Below, piece after piece: positions 20,933 through 31,850 of a DNA stretch of 64,000 nucleotides. The stretch lies in assembly GCF_002286975.1 (NCBI RefSeq), contig NZ_NSKB01000011.1, positions 1 to 64,000 on the forward strand, read 5' to 3'. The stretch is from Halomonas salipaludis (GTDB lineage: Bacteria; Pseudomonadota; Gammaproteobacteria; Pseudomonadales; Halomonadaceae). The notes below the pieces were generated by a model. That model was not told the DNA's origin and did no database searches. It saw nothing but the letters and a program-made list of their open reading frames with translations. Positions within the stretch are counted from its first letter, which is position 1, and the number at the start of each line of letters is the position of its first letter. A program made the translations under genes and the position numbers.

Positions 20933-23767
20933 TCAGGCATAGCGCCGGGTTTCACCCGGGCCGTCGGGTAGGTTGCTGATACAACGCCCACACAGTTCGG
21001 GGTGCTCGGGATGGCTGCCCACGTCCTCGCGGTGGTGCCAACAGCGGTCACACTTGCTGTGCTCGCTGGCGGCCACGGCCACCTTGAGGGTGTCCAGTTC
21101 GGTGGCCTCGGCGGCGCTGCCGTCGGCGAGCGGCGCCAGGTGCACGTCGCTGGTCAGCAGCACGAAGCGCAGCTCGTCACCCAGCTTGGCCAGCGTCTGA
21201 TGCAGGCCGTCGTCGACGTAGAGGGTCACCTCGGCGGCCAGGCCGCTCTTGATCTGCTTGGCGTTGCGCGCGTCTTCCAGGCACTTGTTGACCGCCTGCT
21301 TGACCTCGAGCACCTGCTCCCAGAAGTCGCGACCCAGCGGCGCATCGTCGGCCAGGGTGGCGAGGCCCGCGTAGTACTCCTCGAGCAGCACGCTGTCGGC
21401 GCGCTTACCGGGGATGTGCTCATAGATCTCCTCGGCGGTAAACGACAGGATCGGCGCCACCCAGCGCGCCAGCGCCTCGACCACATGATAGAGCGCGGTC
21501 TGGCAGCTGCGGCGGGCCAGCGAGTCGGTCTGGGTGGTGTACTGGCGATCCTTGATCACGTCGAGGTAGAAGCCGCCCAGCTCGCGAGAGCAGAAGGTGT
21601 GCACCTGCTGGTAGACGTCGAGGAAGCGGTACTCGTCATAGGCGGTCTGGATGCGCGCCTGCAGCTGGGCGGCACGGTCGACCACCCACTGGTCCAGCGC
21701 CAGCATATCGTCGAAGGCCACCGCATCGCGCTCGGGATCGAAGCCGTTGAGGTTGCTGAGCAGGAAGCGCGCGGTATTGCGGATACGCCGGTAGACGTCG
21801 GCGGTACGCTTGAGGATCTCGTCGGAGACCGCCATCTCGCCAGAGTAGTCGGTGGACGCGACCCACAGCCGCAGGATATCGGCACCGAGCTTGTCCATCA
21901 CTTCTTGGGGCGCGACCACATTGCCCACCGACTTGGACATCTTGCGGCCCTGGGCATCGACGGTGAAACCGTGGGTGAGCAGGCCGCGATACGGCGGGTG
22001 GCCGTCGATGGCGCAGCCGGTCAGCAGCGAGGAGTGGAACCAGCCGCGGTGCTGATCGGAACCCTCGAGGTAGAGGTCGGCACGCGGCCCCTCGGCGTGG
22101 CCGAGCTGGTGGGAGTCGCGCAGCACGTGCCAGTGGGTGGTGCCGGAGTCGAACCACACGTCGAGGGTATCGGTGACCTTGTCGTAGTCCGCCGCCTCGG
22201 CGCCGAGCAGCTCGGCGGGGTCAAGGCGGAACCAGGCGTCGATGCCCTCCTTATCGACGCGGCTTGCCACCTCTTCCATCAGCTCGACGGTGCGCGGGTG
22301 CAGCTCACCGCTGGCCTTGTGCAGGAAGAACGGGATCGGCACGCCCCAGTTGCGCTGGCGCGAGATGCACCAGTCCGGCCGGTTGGCGATCATCGAGTGC
22401 AGCCGCGCCTTGCCCCAGGCAGGGGTGAACTGGGTGGCCTCGATGCCCTCCAGGGCGCGCTGGCGCAGGGTCTTGCCGTCGTTGCCCTCGAGATCCATGC
22501 CCACGAACCACTGCGCCGTGGCACGGTAGATCACCGGCGTCTTGTGGCGCCAGCAGTGCATGTAGCTGTGGGTGATGGTCTTGTGGGCCATCAGCGCGCC
22601 GGCATCGGCGAGCTTCTCGACGATCTGCGGATTGGCCTTCCAGATCATCTGGCCGCCGAAGAACGGCAGGTCGTCGGCGTAGACGCCGTTGCCCTGCACC
22701 GGACTCTTGATCTCATCGAAGCTCATGCCGTGAGCGCGGCAGGTGACGAAGTCGTCGACCCCGTAGGCCGGCGCCGAGTGCACGATGCCGGTGCTGCCCA
22801 CCTCGGACTCCACGTAGTTGGCGAGATACACCGGCGACAGCCGATCGTAGAGCGGATGGCGAAAGTCGATCAGGTCCAGCGAGGCGCCCTTGGCGGTGGC
22901 GACCACCTCGCCGCTGAGGCCGAAGCGCTCCAGGCAGCTCTCGACCAGGTCGGCGGCCAGCAGCAGCAGGCGCTGGCCAACGTCGACCAGCGCATAGTCG
23001 AACTCGGGATGCACGTTGAGCGCCTGGTTGGCGGGGATGGTCCAGGGCGTGGTGGTCCAGATCACGATGGCGGCCGGCTTGGGCAGCTGGCCCAGCCCAA
23101 AGGCCGCGGCCAGCTTGTCGTCGTCGGCGCAGGGGAAGGCCACGTCGATGGCGTCGGACTGCTTGTCCTGGTACTCCACCTCGGCCTCGGCCAGCGCCGA
23201 GCCGCAGTCGAAGCACCAGTTGACCGGCTTGAGCCCCTTGAACACGTAGCCACCCTTGACCATCTCGGCCAGGGCGCGGATCTCACCGGCCTCGTTGGCA
23301 AAATCCATGGTCTTGTAGGGGTGCTTCCAGTCGCCGATCACCCCCAGGCGGATGAAGTCGCGCAGCTGCTCCTGGATCTGCTCACCGGCGTACTCGCGAC
23401 ACAGGCCACGCGCCTTTTCGGGGTCGAGGTGCTTGCCGTGGGTAGTCTCGACCTTGTGCTCGATGGGCAGGCCGTGGCAGTCCCAGCCCGGCACATAGGG
23501 CGCATCGAAGCCGGCCAGGCTCTTCGACTTGACGATGATGTCCTTGAGGATCTTGTTGACCGCATGGCCGATATGGATGCTGCCGTTGGCGTAGGGAGGG
23601 CCGTCGTGGAGCACGAAGCTCTCGCGGCCGCGGCGCTCGTCGCGCAGCCGCTGATTGATATCCAACTGCTCCCAGCGCGCCACCCGGTCGGGCTCGCGCT
23701 TGGGCAGCATGCCGCGCATCGGGAAGTCGGTTTCGGGCAGGTTCAGGGTGTGCTTGTAGTCGCTCAT
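20933..23767 (-). CDS. ileS: Isoleucyl-tRNA synthetase
   Basis: This class I synthetase of 944 residues charges tRNA-Ile and edits mischarged valine. HIGH appears as GSIHIGH near residue 65 and KMSKS near residue 605 ([10 protein letters not shown]). The CP1 editing domain lies between them. A C-terminal zinc finger ([12 protein letters not shown] ... CGRC) marks the bacterial form. Its ATG overlaps the ribF stop (ATGA), so it is coupled to ribF. Confidence 0.97.
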   Translation of the reverse strand: MSDYKHTLNLPETDFPMRGMLPKREPDRVARWEQLDINQRLRDERRGRESFVLHDGPPYANGSIHIGHAVNKILKDIIVKSKSLAGFDAPYVPGWDCHGLPIEHKVETTHGKHLDPEKARGLCREYAGEQIQEQLRDFIRLGVIGDWKHPYKTMDFANEAGEIRALAEMVKGGYVFKGLKPVNWCFDCGSALAEAEVEYQDKQSDAIDVAFPCADDDKLAAAFGLGQLPKPAAIVIWTTTPWTIPANQALNVHPEFDYALVDVGQRLLLLAADLVESCLERFGLSGEVVATAKGASLDLIDFRHPLYDRLSPVYLANYVESEVGSTGIVHSAPAYGVDDFVTCRAHGMSFDEIKSPVQGNGVYADDLPFFGGQMIWKANPQIVEKLADAGALMAHKTITHSYMHCWRHKTPVIYRATAQWFVGMDLEGNDGKTLRQRALEGIEATQFTPAWGKARLHSMIANRPDWCISRQRNWGVPIPFFLHKASGELHPRTVELMEEVASRVDKEGIDAWFRLDPAELLGAEAADYDKVTDTLDVWFDSGTTHWHVLRDSHQLGHAEGPRADLYLEGSDQHRGWFHSSLLTGCAIDGHPPYRGLLTHGFTVDAQGRKMSKSVGNVVAPQEVMDKLGADILRLWVASTDYSGEMAVSDEILKRTADVYRRIRNTARFLLSNLNGFDPERDAVAFDDMLALDQWVVDRAAQLQARIQTAYDEYRFLDVYQQVHTFCSRELGGFYLDVIKDRQYTTQTDSLARRSCQTALYHVVEALARWVAPILSFTAEEIYEHIPGKRADSVLLEEYYAGLATLADDAPLGRDFWEQVLEVKQAVNKCLEDARNAKQIKSGLAAEVTLYVDDGLHQTLAKLGDELRFVLLTSDVHLAPLADGSAAEATELDTLKVAVAASEHSKCDRCWHHREDVGSHPEHPELCGRCISNLPDGPGETRRYA

Positions 23768-24810
23768 GAGTGTCCGTCAGCGTCGCGCCCGGCAGCCGCA
23801 TCGGCGGCCGAGGAGTCGTAAGTCGCAGCCTCGCGCGCCAGCGGCGCCGATGCCAGGGGAAGAGTATCGTCGAGCCCGCCTGCATGGCGGGCAAAGTAGC
23901 GCCGCGCCTGGGCCTGGTCGCGGGCAATCTGGGCCTTGAGCGGCTCGAGGCCATCGAAGCGTATCTCGCCGCGCAGGCGGGCGCAGGGCACCACCGTCAG
24001 CCGCGCACCGTAGAGGTCGCCGTCGAAGTCGAACAGGTGCACCTCGAGTACCGGACGTGTGCTGCCCATGGTGGGACGCCAACCGACATTGGCGACCCCA
24101 GGCAGGCGGCGCCCGTCGGGCAGCATCACCGCCACTGCGTAGACCCCGCGCAGCGCCAGCGGCAGGCGCAGCAGCGGCAGATTGGCGGTGGGCACGCCGA
24201 TGGTGCGCCCCAGCTGCTGGTCGCGCACCACCCGGCCGCTCAGTACATAGGGCCGGCCCAGCATACGCTCGGCCTGGGCGAAGTTGCCGCAGGCCAGCAG
24301 GGTGCGTACCCGGGTGCTGGAGACCCGCTCATCGTCCAGCGTGAAGGTACGGGTATGCTCGACGCCCACGCCGCGCTCGGCGCCGACCTCGGCGAGCAGC
24401 GTGAAGTCGCCGCTGCGGTCGCAGCCGAAGCGGAAGTCATCGCCTACCACCAGGTGCTTCACATCGAGGCCGTCGAGCAGCACGCGGTCGATGAACTGCT
24501 GGGCGGTGAGGCTGCGCAGCGCGTCGTTGAACGGCAGGCAGAGCACGAAGTCGGCGCCGTGCTCATCGAGCAGGGCGACCTTGTCGCGCAGCCGGGTCAG
24601 CCGCGGCGGCGCCTGATCGCCGGCGAAGTACTCCCGCGGCTGCGGCTCGAAGACCACCACGGTCACCGGCACGCCAAGCTTGCGAGCGCGCTCGCGGCAC
24701 TGCTCGAGAATCGCCTGGTGGCCGCGGTGGACGCCATCGAAGTTGCCGATGGTGGCCACGCAGCCGCGATGCTCGTCGCGCAGGTTGTGCAATCCTCGAA
24801 TCAGTTGCAT
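23764..24810 (-). CDS. ribF: Bifunctional riboflavin kinase / FAD synthetase
   Basis: RibF phosphorylates riboflavin to FMN and adenylylates FMN to FAD. The N-terminal nucleotidyltransferase domain has [13 protein letters not shown] near residue 18. The C-terminal riboflavin kinase domain has GVPTANL and GVYAVAV. I start at ATG 24810 ([10 protein letters not shown]), which matches the family. An in-frame ATG at 24855 lies against a perfect -10 (24858-24863) and would be upstream of the expected transcript start. The C-terminal tail after residue 310 is Ala-rich. Confidence 0.94.
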   Translation of the reverse strand: MQLIRGLHNLRDEHRGCVATIGNFDGVHRGHQAILEQCRERARKLGVPVTVVVFEPQPREYFAGDQAPPRLTRLRDKVALLDEHGADFVLCLPFNDALRSLTAQQFIDRVLLDGLDVKHLVVGDDFRFGCDRSGDFTLLAEVGAERGVGVEHTRTFTLDDERVSSTRVRTLLACGNFAQAERMLGRPYVLSGRVVRDQQLGRTIGVPTANLPLLRLPLALRGVYAVAVMLPDGRRLPGVANVGWRPTMGSTRPVLEVHLFDFDGDLYGARLTVVPCARLRGEIRFDGLEPLKAQIARDQAQARRYFARHAGGLDDTLPLASAPLAREAATYDSSAADAAAGRDADGHS

Positions 24811-24857
24811 GCGTTGCTCGCGTACTCCGTGCCGTACCTCAGCGAATAAAACCATCG

Positions 24858-24863
24858 ATTATA
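24858..24863 (-). promoter_or_regulatory. -10 element upstream of ribF
   Basis: The minus strand carries TATAAT between murJ and ribF. The -35 region 17 bp upstream (TAGGCG) is weak. If used, transcription would begin near 24850, which supports the ribF start at 24810. Confidence 0.45.
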
Positions 24864-24895
24864 GCGGCCCACACTACGGGCGCCTATGCCGCCGC

Positions 24896-26503
24896 CTAAC
24901 CATTCAACTTGAACTGGCTGGGCCGCACGCCCAGCGCCAGCAGCCAGGCGAAATAGGCCCCGGCGCCGGCCACTACAAGGGTCGCCAGCCAGCCGACCCG
25001 GGTCCAGACGCCCCAGCCCAGCCAGGCCTGCCAGTCCGGCGCCAGCCCCCACAACAGCGCGCCCATCACCGCACAGCCGCCGCCCAGCTGCAACGCGAAG
25101 CGCCCCCAGCCGGGCTGGAACGTCAGCACCCCTTCGCGGCGCAGCAGATAGCCCAGCAGCCCGGCGTTCATGAATGCCGACAGCGCCGTGGCCAAGGCCA
25201 GGCCGGCATGCGCCAGCGGCCAGATCAGGATCAGGTTGAAGATCATGTTGGCCGCCATGGCGATGATCCCCACCTTGACCGGGGTCTTGGTGTTCTGGCG
25301 AGCGAAGAAGCCCGGCGCCAGTACCTTGATCAGCATGAAGGCGACCAACCCCAGCGAGTAGGCGCGCAGGCTCATCGCCGCCATACGGATGTCGTGTTCG
25401 GTCATGGCGCCATAGTGGAACAGCGAGATCAACAGCGGCTCGGCCAGCATCACCAGCGCCAGCGCCGCCGGCAGCCCCAGCAGCAGCACCGCGCGGATCG
25501 CCCAGTCGAGCATTCGCGAAAAATGCTGCGGCGACTGCTCGGCGTGGCGCTTGGAAAGCGCCGGCAGGATCACCGTACCGATGGCAATGCCGAACACCCC
25601 CAGCGGCAGCTCCACCAGGCGGTCCGAATAGTAGAGCCAGGAGACGCTGCCCGGCGTCAGCAGCGAGGCCAGCACGGTATCCAGCAGCAGGTTGATCTGC
25701 GATACCGAGACCCCGAACAGCGCCGGCGCCATCAGCAGCAGGATGCGCTTGACGCCGCTGTGGGCGAAGTTGGGCCAGGGCCGCGGCATCAGCCCCAGGC
25801 GCACCAGGAACGGCACCTGGAAGGCCAGCTGCGCCATGCCGGCGATCAGTACCCCCCAGGCCAGCGCCATCGCCGGCTCGCTCATCAGCGGCGTCAGCAG
25901 CACCGCCGCGCCGATCAGCGACAGGTTGAGCAGCACCGGCGTGAAGGCCGGGATGGCGAAACGGTTCCAGGTGTTGAGCACACTGCCGGAGAAGGCGGTC
26001 AGCGAGATCAACAGCAGATAGGGGAAGGTCAGCCGCAGCATGTCGGCGGTCAGCGCCAGCTTGTCCGGGTCGCGCCCGAAGCCCGGCGCAAACACCCACA
26101 CCAGCCAGGGCGCGGCAAACATCGCCAGCGCCGTGATCAATAGCAGCACCACCGCCAGGCTGCCGGCCACCGCGTCGAGCAGCTCGCGCACCTCCTCGCG
26201 ACTGTTGCGTGCGGCGTACTCCGAGAGCACCGGGATAAAGGCCTGGTTGAAGGCGCCCTCGGCAAACAGCCGACGCATGAAGTTGGGGATCTTGAAGGCA
26301 ACGAAGAAGGCATCGGCGCCGTTGCCAGCGCCAAACAGCGCAGCCACGACCACGTCGCGGGCCAGGCCCATGACCCGCGACAGCATGGTCATGGCACTGA
26401 CGATCAGCCCCGAACGCATCAGCCCGACCCGCGCCGGTGGCTGAGCGCCCGCGGCGGGAGCTGGGTGGGGCGGCGGCTGAGATGAGGAGTCGTCGTTGGC
26501 CAC
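24896..26503 (-). CDS. murJ: Lipid II flippase MurJ
   Basis: MurJ moves lipid II across the inner membrane for peptidoglycan synthesis. The 535-residue MOP-superfamily protein has about 14 transmembrane helices and the diagnostic SRVMGLARDVVVAALFGAGNGADAFFVAFKIPNFMRRLFAEGAFNQAF segment near the N-terminus. A proline-rich, charged N-terminal tail of about 28 residues precedes the first helix. The start is a GTG at 26503; an internal ATG before RSGLIVSAM is an alternative. It lies between rpsT and ribF, a common order. Confidence 0.93.
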   Translation of the reverse strand: MANDDSSSQPPPHPAPAAGAQPPARVGLMRSGLIVSAMTMLSRVMGLARDVVVAALFGAGNGADAFFVAFKIPNFMRRLFAEGAFNQAFIPVLSEYAARNSREEVRELLDAVAGSLAVVLLLITALAMFAAPWLVWVFAPGFGRDPDKLALTADMLRLTFPYLLLISLTAFSGSVLNTWNRFAIPAFTPVLLNLSLIGAAVLLTPLMSEPAMALAWGVLIAGMAQLAFQVPFLVRLGLMPRPWPNFAHSGVKRILLLMAPALFGVSVSQINLLLDTVLASLLTPGSVSWLYYSDRLVELPLGVFGIAIGTVILPALSKRHAEQSPQHFSRMLDWAIRAVLLLGLPAALALVMLAEPLLISLFHYGAMTEHDIRMAAMSLRAYSLGLVAFMLIKVLAPGFFARQNTKTPVKVGIIAMAANMIFNLILIWPLAHAGLALATALSAFMNAGLLGYLLRREGVLTFQPGWGRFALQLGGGCAVMGALLWGLAPDWQAWLGWGVWTRVGWLATLVVAGAGAYFAWLLALGVRPSQFKLNG

Positions 26504-26548
26504 GTCGAGGCGTCACTTCCAGGGCTGATGAATAGCAGAACCAGGCAC

Positions 26549-26571
26549 AAAAAAACCGGCCGCAGCCGGTT
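26549..26571 (-). terminator. rpsT terminator
   Basis: The stem AACCGGC / GCCGGTT with a 4-nt loop is followed on the minus strand by seven T residues. It lies between rpsT and murJ. Confidence 0.85.
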
Positions 26572-26592
26572 CTTTTGCAGAGAGCGTCCGGC

Positions 26593-26859
26593 TTACGCAG
26601 CCAGCGCCTTAATTCGCTTGTTCAAGCGGCTCTTCATGCGCGCCGCTTTCTTCTTGGACAGCACGTCCTTGTCGGCGATGCGGTCGATGACCGGCTGCGC
26701 CTGCTTGAAGGCGTCCATGGCCTGGGCGTGGTCGCCGCCGTTGATGGCCTTGATGACGCGCTTGACGTAGGTGCGAACCATGCTGCGCTGGCTGGCCTTG
26801 AGGACGCGACGGTTCTCGGCCTGACGGGCGCGCTTACGGGCTTGCTTGCTGTTAGCCAC
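26593..26859 (-). CDS. rpsT: 30S ribosomal protein S20
   Basis: The 88-residue basic protein begins MANSKQARKRARQAENRR, the S20 signature, and is helical throughout. It binds 16S rRNA early in 30S assembly. An AAGGAG-like site precedes the ATG. It is monocistronic, with a terminator directly after it. Confidence 0.97.
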   Translation of the reverse strand: MANSKQARKRARQAENRRVLKASQRSMVRTYVKRVIKAINGGDHAQAMDAFKQAQPVIDRIADKDVLSKKKAARMKSRLNKRIKALAA

Positions 26860-27049
26860 TTACTGTCTCCTTGGAGAATTATTTCACCGACTTACGGTAA
26901 CTAGTTGACCAAGCTGGGATTATGCTACCACTCCCAACCGGTTTGGCCGTACTGGGTTGCACTCAACCACCGGGCCGTGTCTGAGAGGATGGCATATCCT
27001 ATCATGCTGTTGGCGCGCTTGCTACTGCGAAACCCGCACGGCACGGGCC

Positions 27050-28210
27050 TCACAGCACCACCAGGTTGTCGCGATGGATCAGCTCCGGGGCTTCCATGTA
27101 ACCGAGCAGCGCCTCGATCTGATGACTTGGCTTGCCGAGCAGCCGTGCGGCGTCTTCGGCACCGTAGTTGACCAGCCCCTTGGCGACCCGCTCGCCGTGC
27201 TCATCGACGCACACCACCATATCGCCGCGCACGAAGCTGCCGCTGACCGCAGTGACCCCCACCGGCAGCAGGCTCGAGCCGCGCCCACGCAGCACCTTGA
27301 CCGCCCCGGCATCCAGGGTCAGGCTGCCGCGCACCTGCAACTGCCCGGCCAGCCAGCGCTTGCGCGCGGCGAGCGGCGCCTGCTCGGGGCGCAGCAGGGT
27401 GCCCAGCCGTTCGCCCTCGATCAGCCGCGTCAGCACCTCAGGCTGGCGGCCACTGGCGATCGCCGTGACCGCGCCGGAGCGCGCCGCCAGCTTGGCCGCC
27501 AGTACCTTGGTGGTCATGCCGCCGCGCCCCAGCGCACCGCCGCCGCCGGCCATCGCGGCCAGCGCCGGATCGCCGGCGCGGCCCTCGTGGATCAGCTTGG
27601 CGGTCGGGTCGTGGCGCGGATCGGCGTCGAACAACCCCTCCTGGTCGGTGAGGATCACCAGCGCATCCGCCTCGAGCAGGTTGGCGACCAGCGCACCGAG
27701 GGTGTCGTTGTCGCCGAAGCGGATCTCGTCGGTGACCACGGTGTCGTTCTCGTTGACCACCGGCACCACCCGCAGATCGACCAGGGTGCGCAGCGCCGAG
27801 CGTGCATTGAGGTAGCGCTTGCGGTTGGAGAGGTCATCGTGGGTCAGCAGGATCTGCGCGGTGAGCAGGTCGTGGCGGGCGAAGTGGCCCTCGTAGCACT
27901 CGGTGAGGCCGTTCTGACCCACCGCCGCGGCGGCCTGCAGCTCATGCACCGCCGAGGGCCGTGCCTGCCAACCCAGGCGCACCATGCCCGCCGCTACCGC
28001 GCCGGACGACACCAGCACCACCTCGATACCGCGGCGATGCAGCTCGGCGATCTGGTCCACCCAGCCGCCGATGGCCGGCTCGTCGAGACCACGGCCGTCG
28101 TTGGTCAACAGCGCGCTACCGATCTTGACCACCACGCGGCGGGCGCCGCTCAGCGCCTCACGACCGGGCGTCTGCGGGTTGCTTTCCACTTGGCTCTCCA
28201 AGGCGATCAT
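27050..28210 (-). CDS. proB: Glutamate 5-kinase
   Basis: ProB phosphorylates glutamate in the first, proline-inhibited step of proline synthesis. Proline is a compatible solute, which fits a halophile. The amino-acid kinase domain starts with [14 protein letters not shown] (about residues 24-37) and holds [12 protein letters not shown] and NENDTVV. A PUA domain fills the last 90 residues ([24 protein letters not shown]). The 30-bp gap to obgE suggests cotranscription. Confidence 0.95.
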   Translation of the reverse strand: MIALESQVESNPQTPGREALSGARRVVVKIGSALLTNDGRGLDEPAIGGWVDQIAELHRRGIEVVLVSSGAVAAGMVRLGWQARPSAVHELQAAAAVGQNGLTECYEGHFARHDLLTAQILLTHDDLSNRKRYLNARSALRTLVDLRVVPVVNENDTVVTDEIRFGDNDTLGALVANLLEADALVILTDQEGLFDADPRHDPTAKLIHEGRAGDPALAAMAGGGGALGRGGMTTKVLAAKLAARSGAVTAIASGRQPEVLTRLIEGERLGTLLRPEQAPLAARKRWLAGQLQVRGSLTLDAGAVKVLRGRGSSLLPVGVTAVSGSFVRGDMVVCVDEHGERVAKGLVNYGAEDAARLLGKPSHQIEALLGYMEAPELIHRDNLVVL

Positions 28211-28240
28211 CCTGTAACTCAGAGCAACGACACGGACGAG

Positions 28241-29431
<1,191 letters not shown>

Positions 29432-29466
29432 TCACTCTCCTGACGGGCATGGCCGTCATGATACGC

Positions 29467-29494
29467 AAAAGGCCCCGCCGTGGCGGGGCCTTTT
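29467..29494 (-). terminator. Terminator/attenuator between rpmA and obgE
   Basis: A perfect GGCCCCGCC / GGCGGGGCC stem is flanked by A4 and T4, so it can end transcription on the minus strand. It would make ribosomal protein genes more highly expressed than obgE and proB. Confidence 0.8.
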
Positions 29495-29514
29495 ACAGCA
29501 AGTTCATAGCGCTC

Positions 29515-29772
29515 TCAGGCAGAGACGACGCTGACGAACTTGCGGTTTTTCGGACCCTTGGTCTCGAACTTGATCACGCCATCGTTCAATGCGAACAGGG
29601 TGTGATCACGGCCGAGGCCGACGCCATTGCCGGCGTGGAACTTGGTGCCGCGCTGACGCACGATGATGTTGCCAGCTGTCACTACCTGGCCACCAAACAG
29701 CTTGACGCCAAGGCGTTTGGATTCGGAATCGCGGCCGTTGCGCGTGGAGCCGGCTGCCTTCTTATGAGCCAT
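29515..29772 (-). CDS. rpmA: 50S ribosomal protein L27
   Basis: The 85-residue protein starts [29 protein letters not shown], the L27 signature. Its N-terminal tail reaches the peptidyl-transferase centre. There is no cleavable N-terminal extension of the kind seen in Firmicutes. It is cotranscribed with rplU. Confidence 0.97.
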   Translation of the reverse strand: MAHKKAAGSTRNGRDSESKRLGVKLFGGQVVTAGNIIVRQRGTKFHAGNGVGLGRDHTLFALNDGVIKFETKGPKNRKFVSVVSA

Positions 29773-29807
29773 TGCAAATACCTCGCTCTATCAGGGGGCG
29801 TGTCCGC

Positions 29808-30119
29808 TTAGGCGGAGATCCCGGTGATCTTGACTTCAGTGAACCACTGGCGGTGGCCCTGACGCTTCATGTGGTGCTTGCGGCGACGGAACTTGATGAT
29901 GGTCACCTTGTCGCCACGGCCGTGGGACACGACCTCGGCGGCAACCTTGGCGCCATCGACCAGCGGTGCGCCGACCTTGATGTCGTCGCCGTCGCCGACC
30001 AGCAGCACCTGGTCGAATTCCAGCGTTTCACCGGTGGCGATTTCCAGCTTCTCGAGCTTCAGGGTTTCGCCTTCCTGAACGCGGTACTGCTTGCCACCGC
30101 TCTTGATAACTGCATACAT
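29808..30119 (-). CDS. rplU: 50S ribosomal protein L21
   Basis: The 103-residue protein begins [25 protein letters not shown] and holds the [23 protein letters not shown]-binding end of L21. I start at ATG 30119, preceded by GGAGAG; longer in-frame extensions are not L21-like. A strong promoter sits at 30228-30256. Confidence 0.97.
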   Translation of the reverse strand: MYAVIKSGGKQYRVQEGETLKLEKLEIATGETLEFDQVLLVGDGDDIKVGAPLVDGAKVAAEVVSHGRGDKVTIIKFRRRKHHMKRQGHRQWFTEVKITGISA

Positions 30120-30227
30120 GTCGTAACTCTCCAGACACTCATCGGGGTTGCGCTCTTCATCGGCCTGCGGCGAGTGGCGCCCCTTTCGGCAGCCATCTGA
30201 CAGGGAGCATGATGAGTTGGGTCGCGG

Positions 30228-30256
30228 ATTATAGCCGCCAGGCACGCGTGACACAA
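30228..30256 (-). promoter_or_regulatory. rplU-rpmA promoter
   Basis: On the minus strand TTGTGT (30251-30256) is followed after exactly 17 bp by a perfect TATAAT (30228-30233). The leader to rplU is about 100 nt. Confidence 0.75.
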
Positions 30257-30282
30257 GCCCTGCGGGTGGTGCCCATCCTCGC

Positions 30283-30311
30283 TTGACGCCCCCATGGGGC
30301 GCCCATAGCAT
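30283..30311 (+). promoter_or_regulatory. ispB promoter
   Basis: TTGACG (30283-30288), a 17-bp spacer and TAGCAT (30306-30311) face ispB, giving a back-to-back pair with the rplU promoter 27 bp away. Confidence 0.6.
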
Positions 30312-30376
30312 AGCCCTCAATCCAAGGTCGGCCCGCTTCCGGGCGACAGGCCCCACCCCTTACAAGCAGCGCGCCC

Positions 30377-31351
30377 ATGCAGCCGACAGCATCGCCCCTT
30401 CACGCGACGGTGGCAGAGGATTTCGCCGCCGTCGACCGCACCATCCTGGCCAAGCTCTCCTCACGGGTGCCGCTGGTCGAGTCCATCGCCGGCTATATCG
30501 TCGAGAGCGGCGGCAAGCGGCTGCGCCCGCTGCTGGTGCTGCTCGCCGCCCGCGCCCTGGGCTACGACGGTGACAAGCATATCACCCTGGCCACGCTGAT
30601 CGAGTTCATGCACACCTCGACGCTGCTCCACGACGACGTGGTCGATGAATCGCACATGCGCCGCGGCAAGGCCACCGCCAACGACGCCTGGGGCAATGCC
30701 CCCTCGGTGCTGGTTGGCGACTTCCTCTATTCGCGCTCCTTCCAGATGATGGTCGAGGTCGGCTCGATGCGCGTCATGGAGGTGCTCTCAGCGGCGACCT
30801 GCACCATCGCCGAGGGCGAGGTGCTGCAGTTGACCAATGTCGGCAACCCCGACATCGACGAGGCCGCCTACTTCGACACCATCCAGGGCAAGACCGCCAT
30901 GCTGTTCGAGGCCGCCAGCCACAGCGGCGCGATCATCGCCGCGGCCGACGCCGAGCAGGAAGCCGCGCTGCAGCACTACGGCCGCTACCTGGGGCTGGCC
31001 TTCCAGCTGGTCGACGACCTGCTCGACTACCAGGGCGACGCCACGGCGATGGGCAAGAACGTCGGCGACGATCTTGCCGAGGGCAAGCCGACCCTGCCGC
31101 TGATCCACGCCATGCGCGAGGGCACCCCGGAGCAGGCCAAGCTGATTCGCCAGGCGATCCGCCAGGGCGGCCTCGAGCGCCTCGATGAGGTGCTGGCGAT
31201 CGTCGATCAGACCGGCGCGCTGACCTATACTCGCCAGCGTGCCGAGGAGATGTCCGCCAAGGCCCTCGAGCAGCTCGAGCGGCTGCCGCCGAGCCGCTAT
31301 CGCGACAGCATGGCAGAGCTGGCCCAACTGGCCGTGGAACGCACCACCTGA
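30377..31351 (+). CDS. ispB: All-trans octaprenyl-diphosphate synthase
   Basis: This trans-prenyltransferase lengthens farnesyl diphosphate with IPP to make the ubiquinone side chain. Both aspartate-rich motifs are present: LLHDDVVDESHMRRG near residue 85 and FQLVDDLLDYQGD near residue 212. The GGKRLRPLL motif lies near residue 45. Length (324 residues) matches E. coli IspB. It is divergent from rplU, a widely conserved arrangement. The product chain length cannot be read from sequence. Confidence 0.94.
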   Translation: MQPTASPLHATVAEDFAAVDRTILAKLSSRVPLVESIAGYIVESGGKRLRPLLVLLAARALGYDGDKHITLATLIEFMHTSTLLHDDVVDESHMRRGKATANDAWGNAPSVLVGDFLYSRSFQMMVEVGSMRVMEVLSAATCTIAEGEVLQLTNVGNPDIDEAAYFDTIQGKTAMLFEAASHSGAIIAAADAEQEAALQHYGRYLGLAFQLVDDLLDYQGDATAMGKNVGDDLAEGKPTLPLIHAMREGTPEQAKLIRQAIRQGGLERLDEVLAIVDQTGALTYTRQRAEEMSAKALEQLERLPPSRYRDSMAELAQLAVERTT

Positions 31352-31364
31352 GCCGCCTGGACAC

Positions 31365-31392
31365 TTGCATCACGGCACAAAATCCGTATACT
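31365..31392 (+). promoter_or_regulatory. tRNA-Pro promoter
   Basis: TTGCAT (31365-31370), a 16-bp spacer and TATACT (31387-31392) lie about 32 bp before the mature tRNA start and just after ispB. Confidence 0.65.
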
Positions 31393-31424
31393 TCCGCATC
31401 GTTGAGGCGCTAGCCCAACCGCGT

Positions 31425-31501
31425 CGGAGCGTAGCTCAGCTTGGTAGAGCGCTGCCTTCGGGAGGCAGAGGTCGTAGGTTCGAATCCTGTCGCTCCGACC
31501 A
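31425..31501 (+). tRNA. tRNA-Pro (anticodon CGG)
   Basis: A full cloverleaf can be folded: acceptor CGGAGCG / CGCTCCG, anticodon stem CTGCC / GGCAG with loop TTCGGGA (anticodon CGG), T-arm with GTTCGAAT, and an encoded CCA end. The 77-nt gene keeps its own promoter. Its 3' half is the attachment site of the island that follows. Confidence 0.95.
31454..31501 (+). repeat. attL core (48-bp direct repeat)
   Basis: It spans the anticodon loop to the CCA end of tRNA-Pro and is identical base for base to 53130-53177. The bases on either side differ between the copies. The intact tRNA is kept on this side. Confidence 0.95.
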
Positions 31502-31514
31502 AAGAACATAGAAA

Positions 31515-31552
31515 AAACCGCCACTTAGCTCATAGCAGCAGTGGCGGTTTTT
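31515..31552 (+). terminator. Island-supplied terminator for tRNA-Pro
   Basis: AAACCGCCACT (31515-31525) pairs perfectly with 31540-31550, and T residues follow. It lies just outside the att core on the island side. It replaces the chromosomal terminator that integration moved to 53189. Confidence 0.8.
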
Positions 31553-31566
31553 CGTTACCGGGCCGC

Positions 31567-31586
31567 CAGGTTCCAAATAGGTTCCA
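31567..31586 (+). promoter_or_regulatory. Putative integrase arm-type site, left
   Basis: The 20-mer CAGGTTCCAAATAGGTTCCA contains AGGTTCCA twice at an 11-bp period and occurs identically at 52981-53000 near the other end. Same-orientation repeats inside both ends of a tyrosine-recombinase island fit arm-binding sites. Confidence 0.65.
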
Positions 31587-31850
31587 CGCATCTGAGTTTC
31601 GCGAGTCAAGGACCGTCCCTGCCGCTGCCCCCTGCATCCCCTGACGCGGAACCCTTCGGCGCTTGCCGACATCCGCAAGCTCGGCACGCGCCCGCCTGCC
31701 CAGCAGTGGCCTCACGGATCATCCGCCCTGGAGGGAGGTGGTCATCATGACAATCGGGCATGGCCTTCCCGCCCCAAGTTTGATGAGATAGGTGCCAGTC
31801 ACCACGGCCGCTCGATGCGGCCGGCTCATCGCAAAGGGAAGCGCCAGACC

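Larger units (their letters stand above)
31502..31850 (+). other. Island left-end non-coding region
   Basis: These 349 bases between the tRNA and hsdM hold a terminator (31515-31552), a putative integrase arm site (31567-31586) and the hsdM upstream region. A very strong Shine-Dalgarno-like run (31730-31741) precedes a 14-codon frame (31747-31791) with no recognisable product. No other gene was seen. Confidence 0.6.

Noticed and set aside
21002-23821. A 939-codon open frame on the plus strand opposite ileS
   Set aside because: It is a GC-rich shadow of ileS: no ribosome site, no known motif, and a composition dominated by Val, Gly, His and Gln typical of antisense frames. Similar shadows lie opposite clpB, ilvI, obgE, hsdM and hsdR.
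31747-31791. 14-codon frame with a very strong ribosome site before hsdM
   Set aside because: It has no recognisable feature and stops 59 bp before hsdM. A leader peptide cannot be excluded, but nothing beyond the Shine-Dalgarno run supports it.
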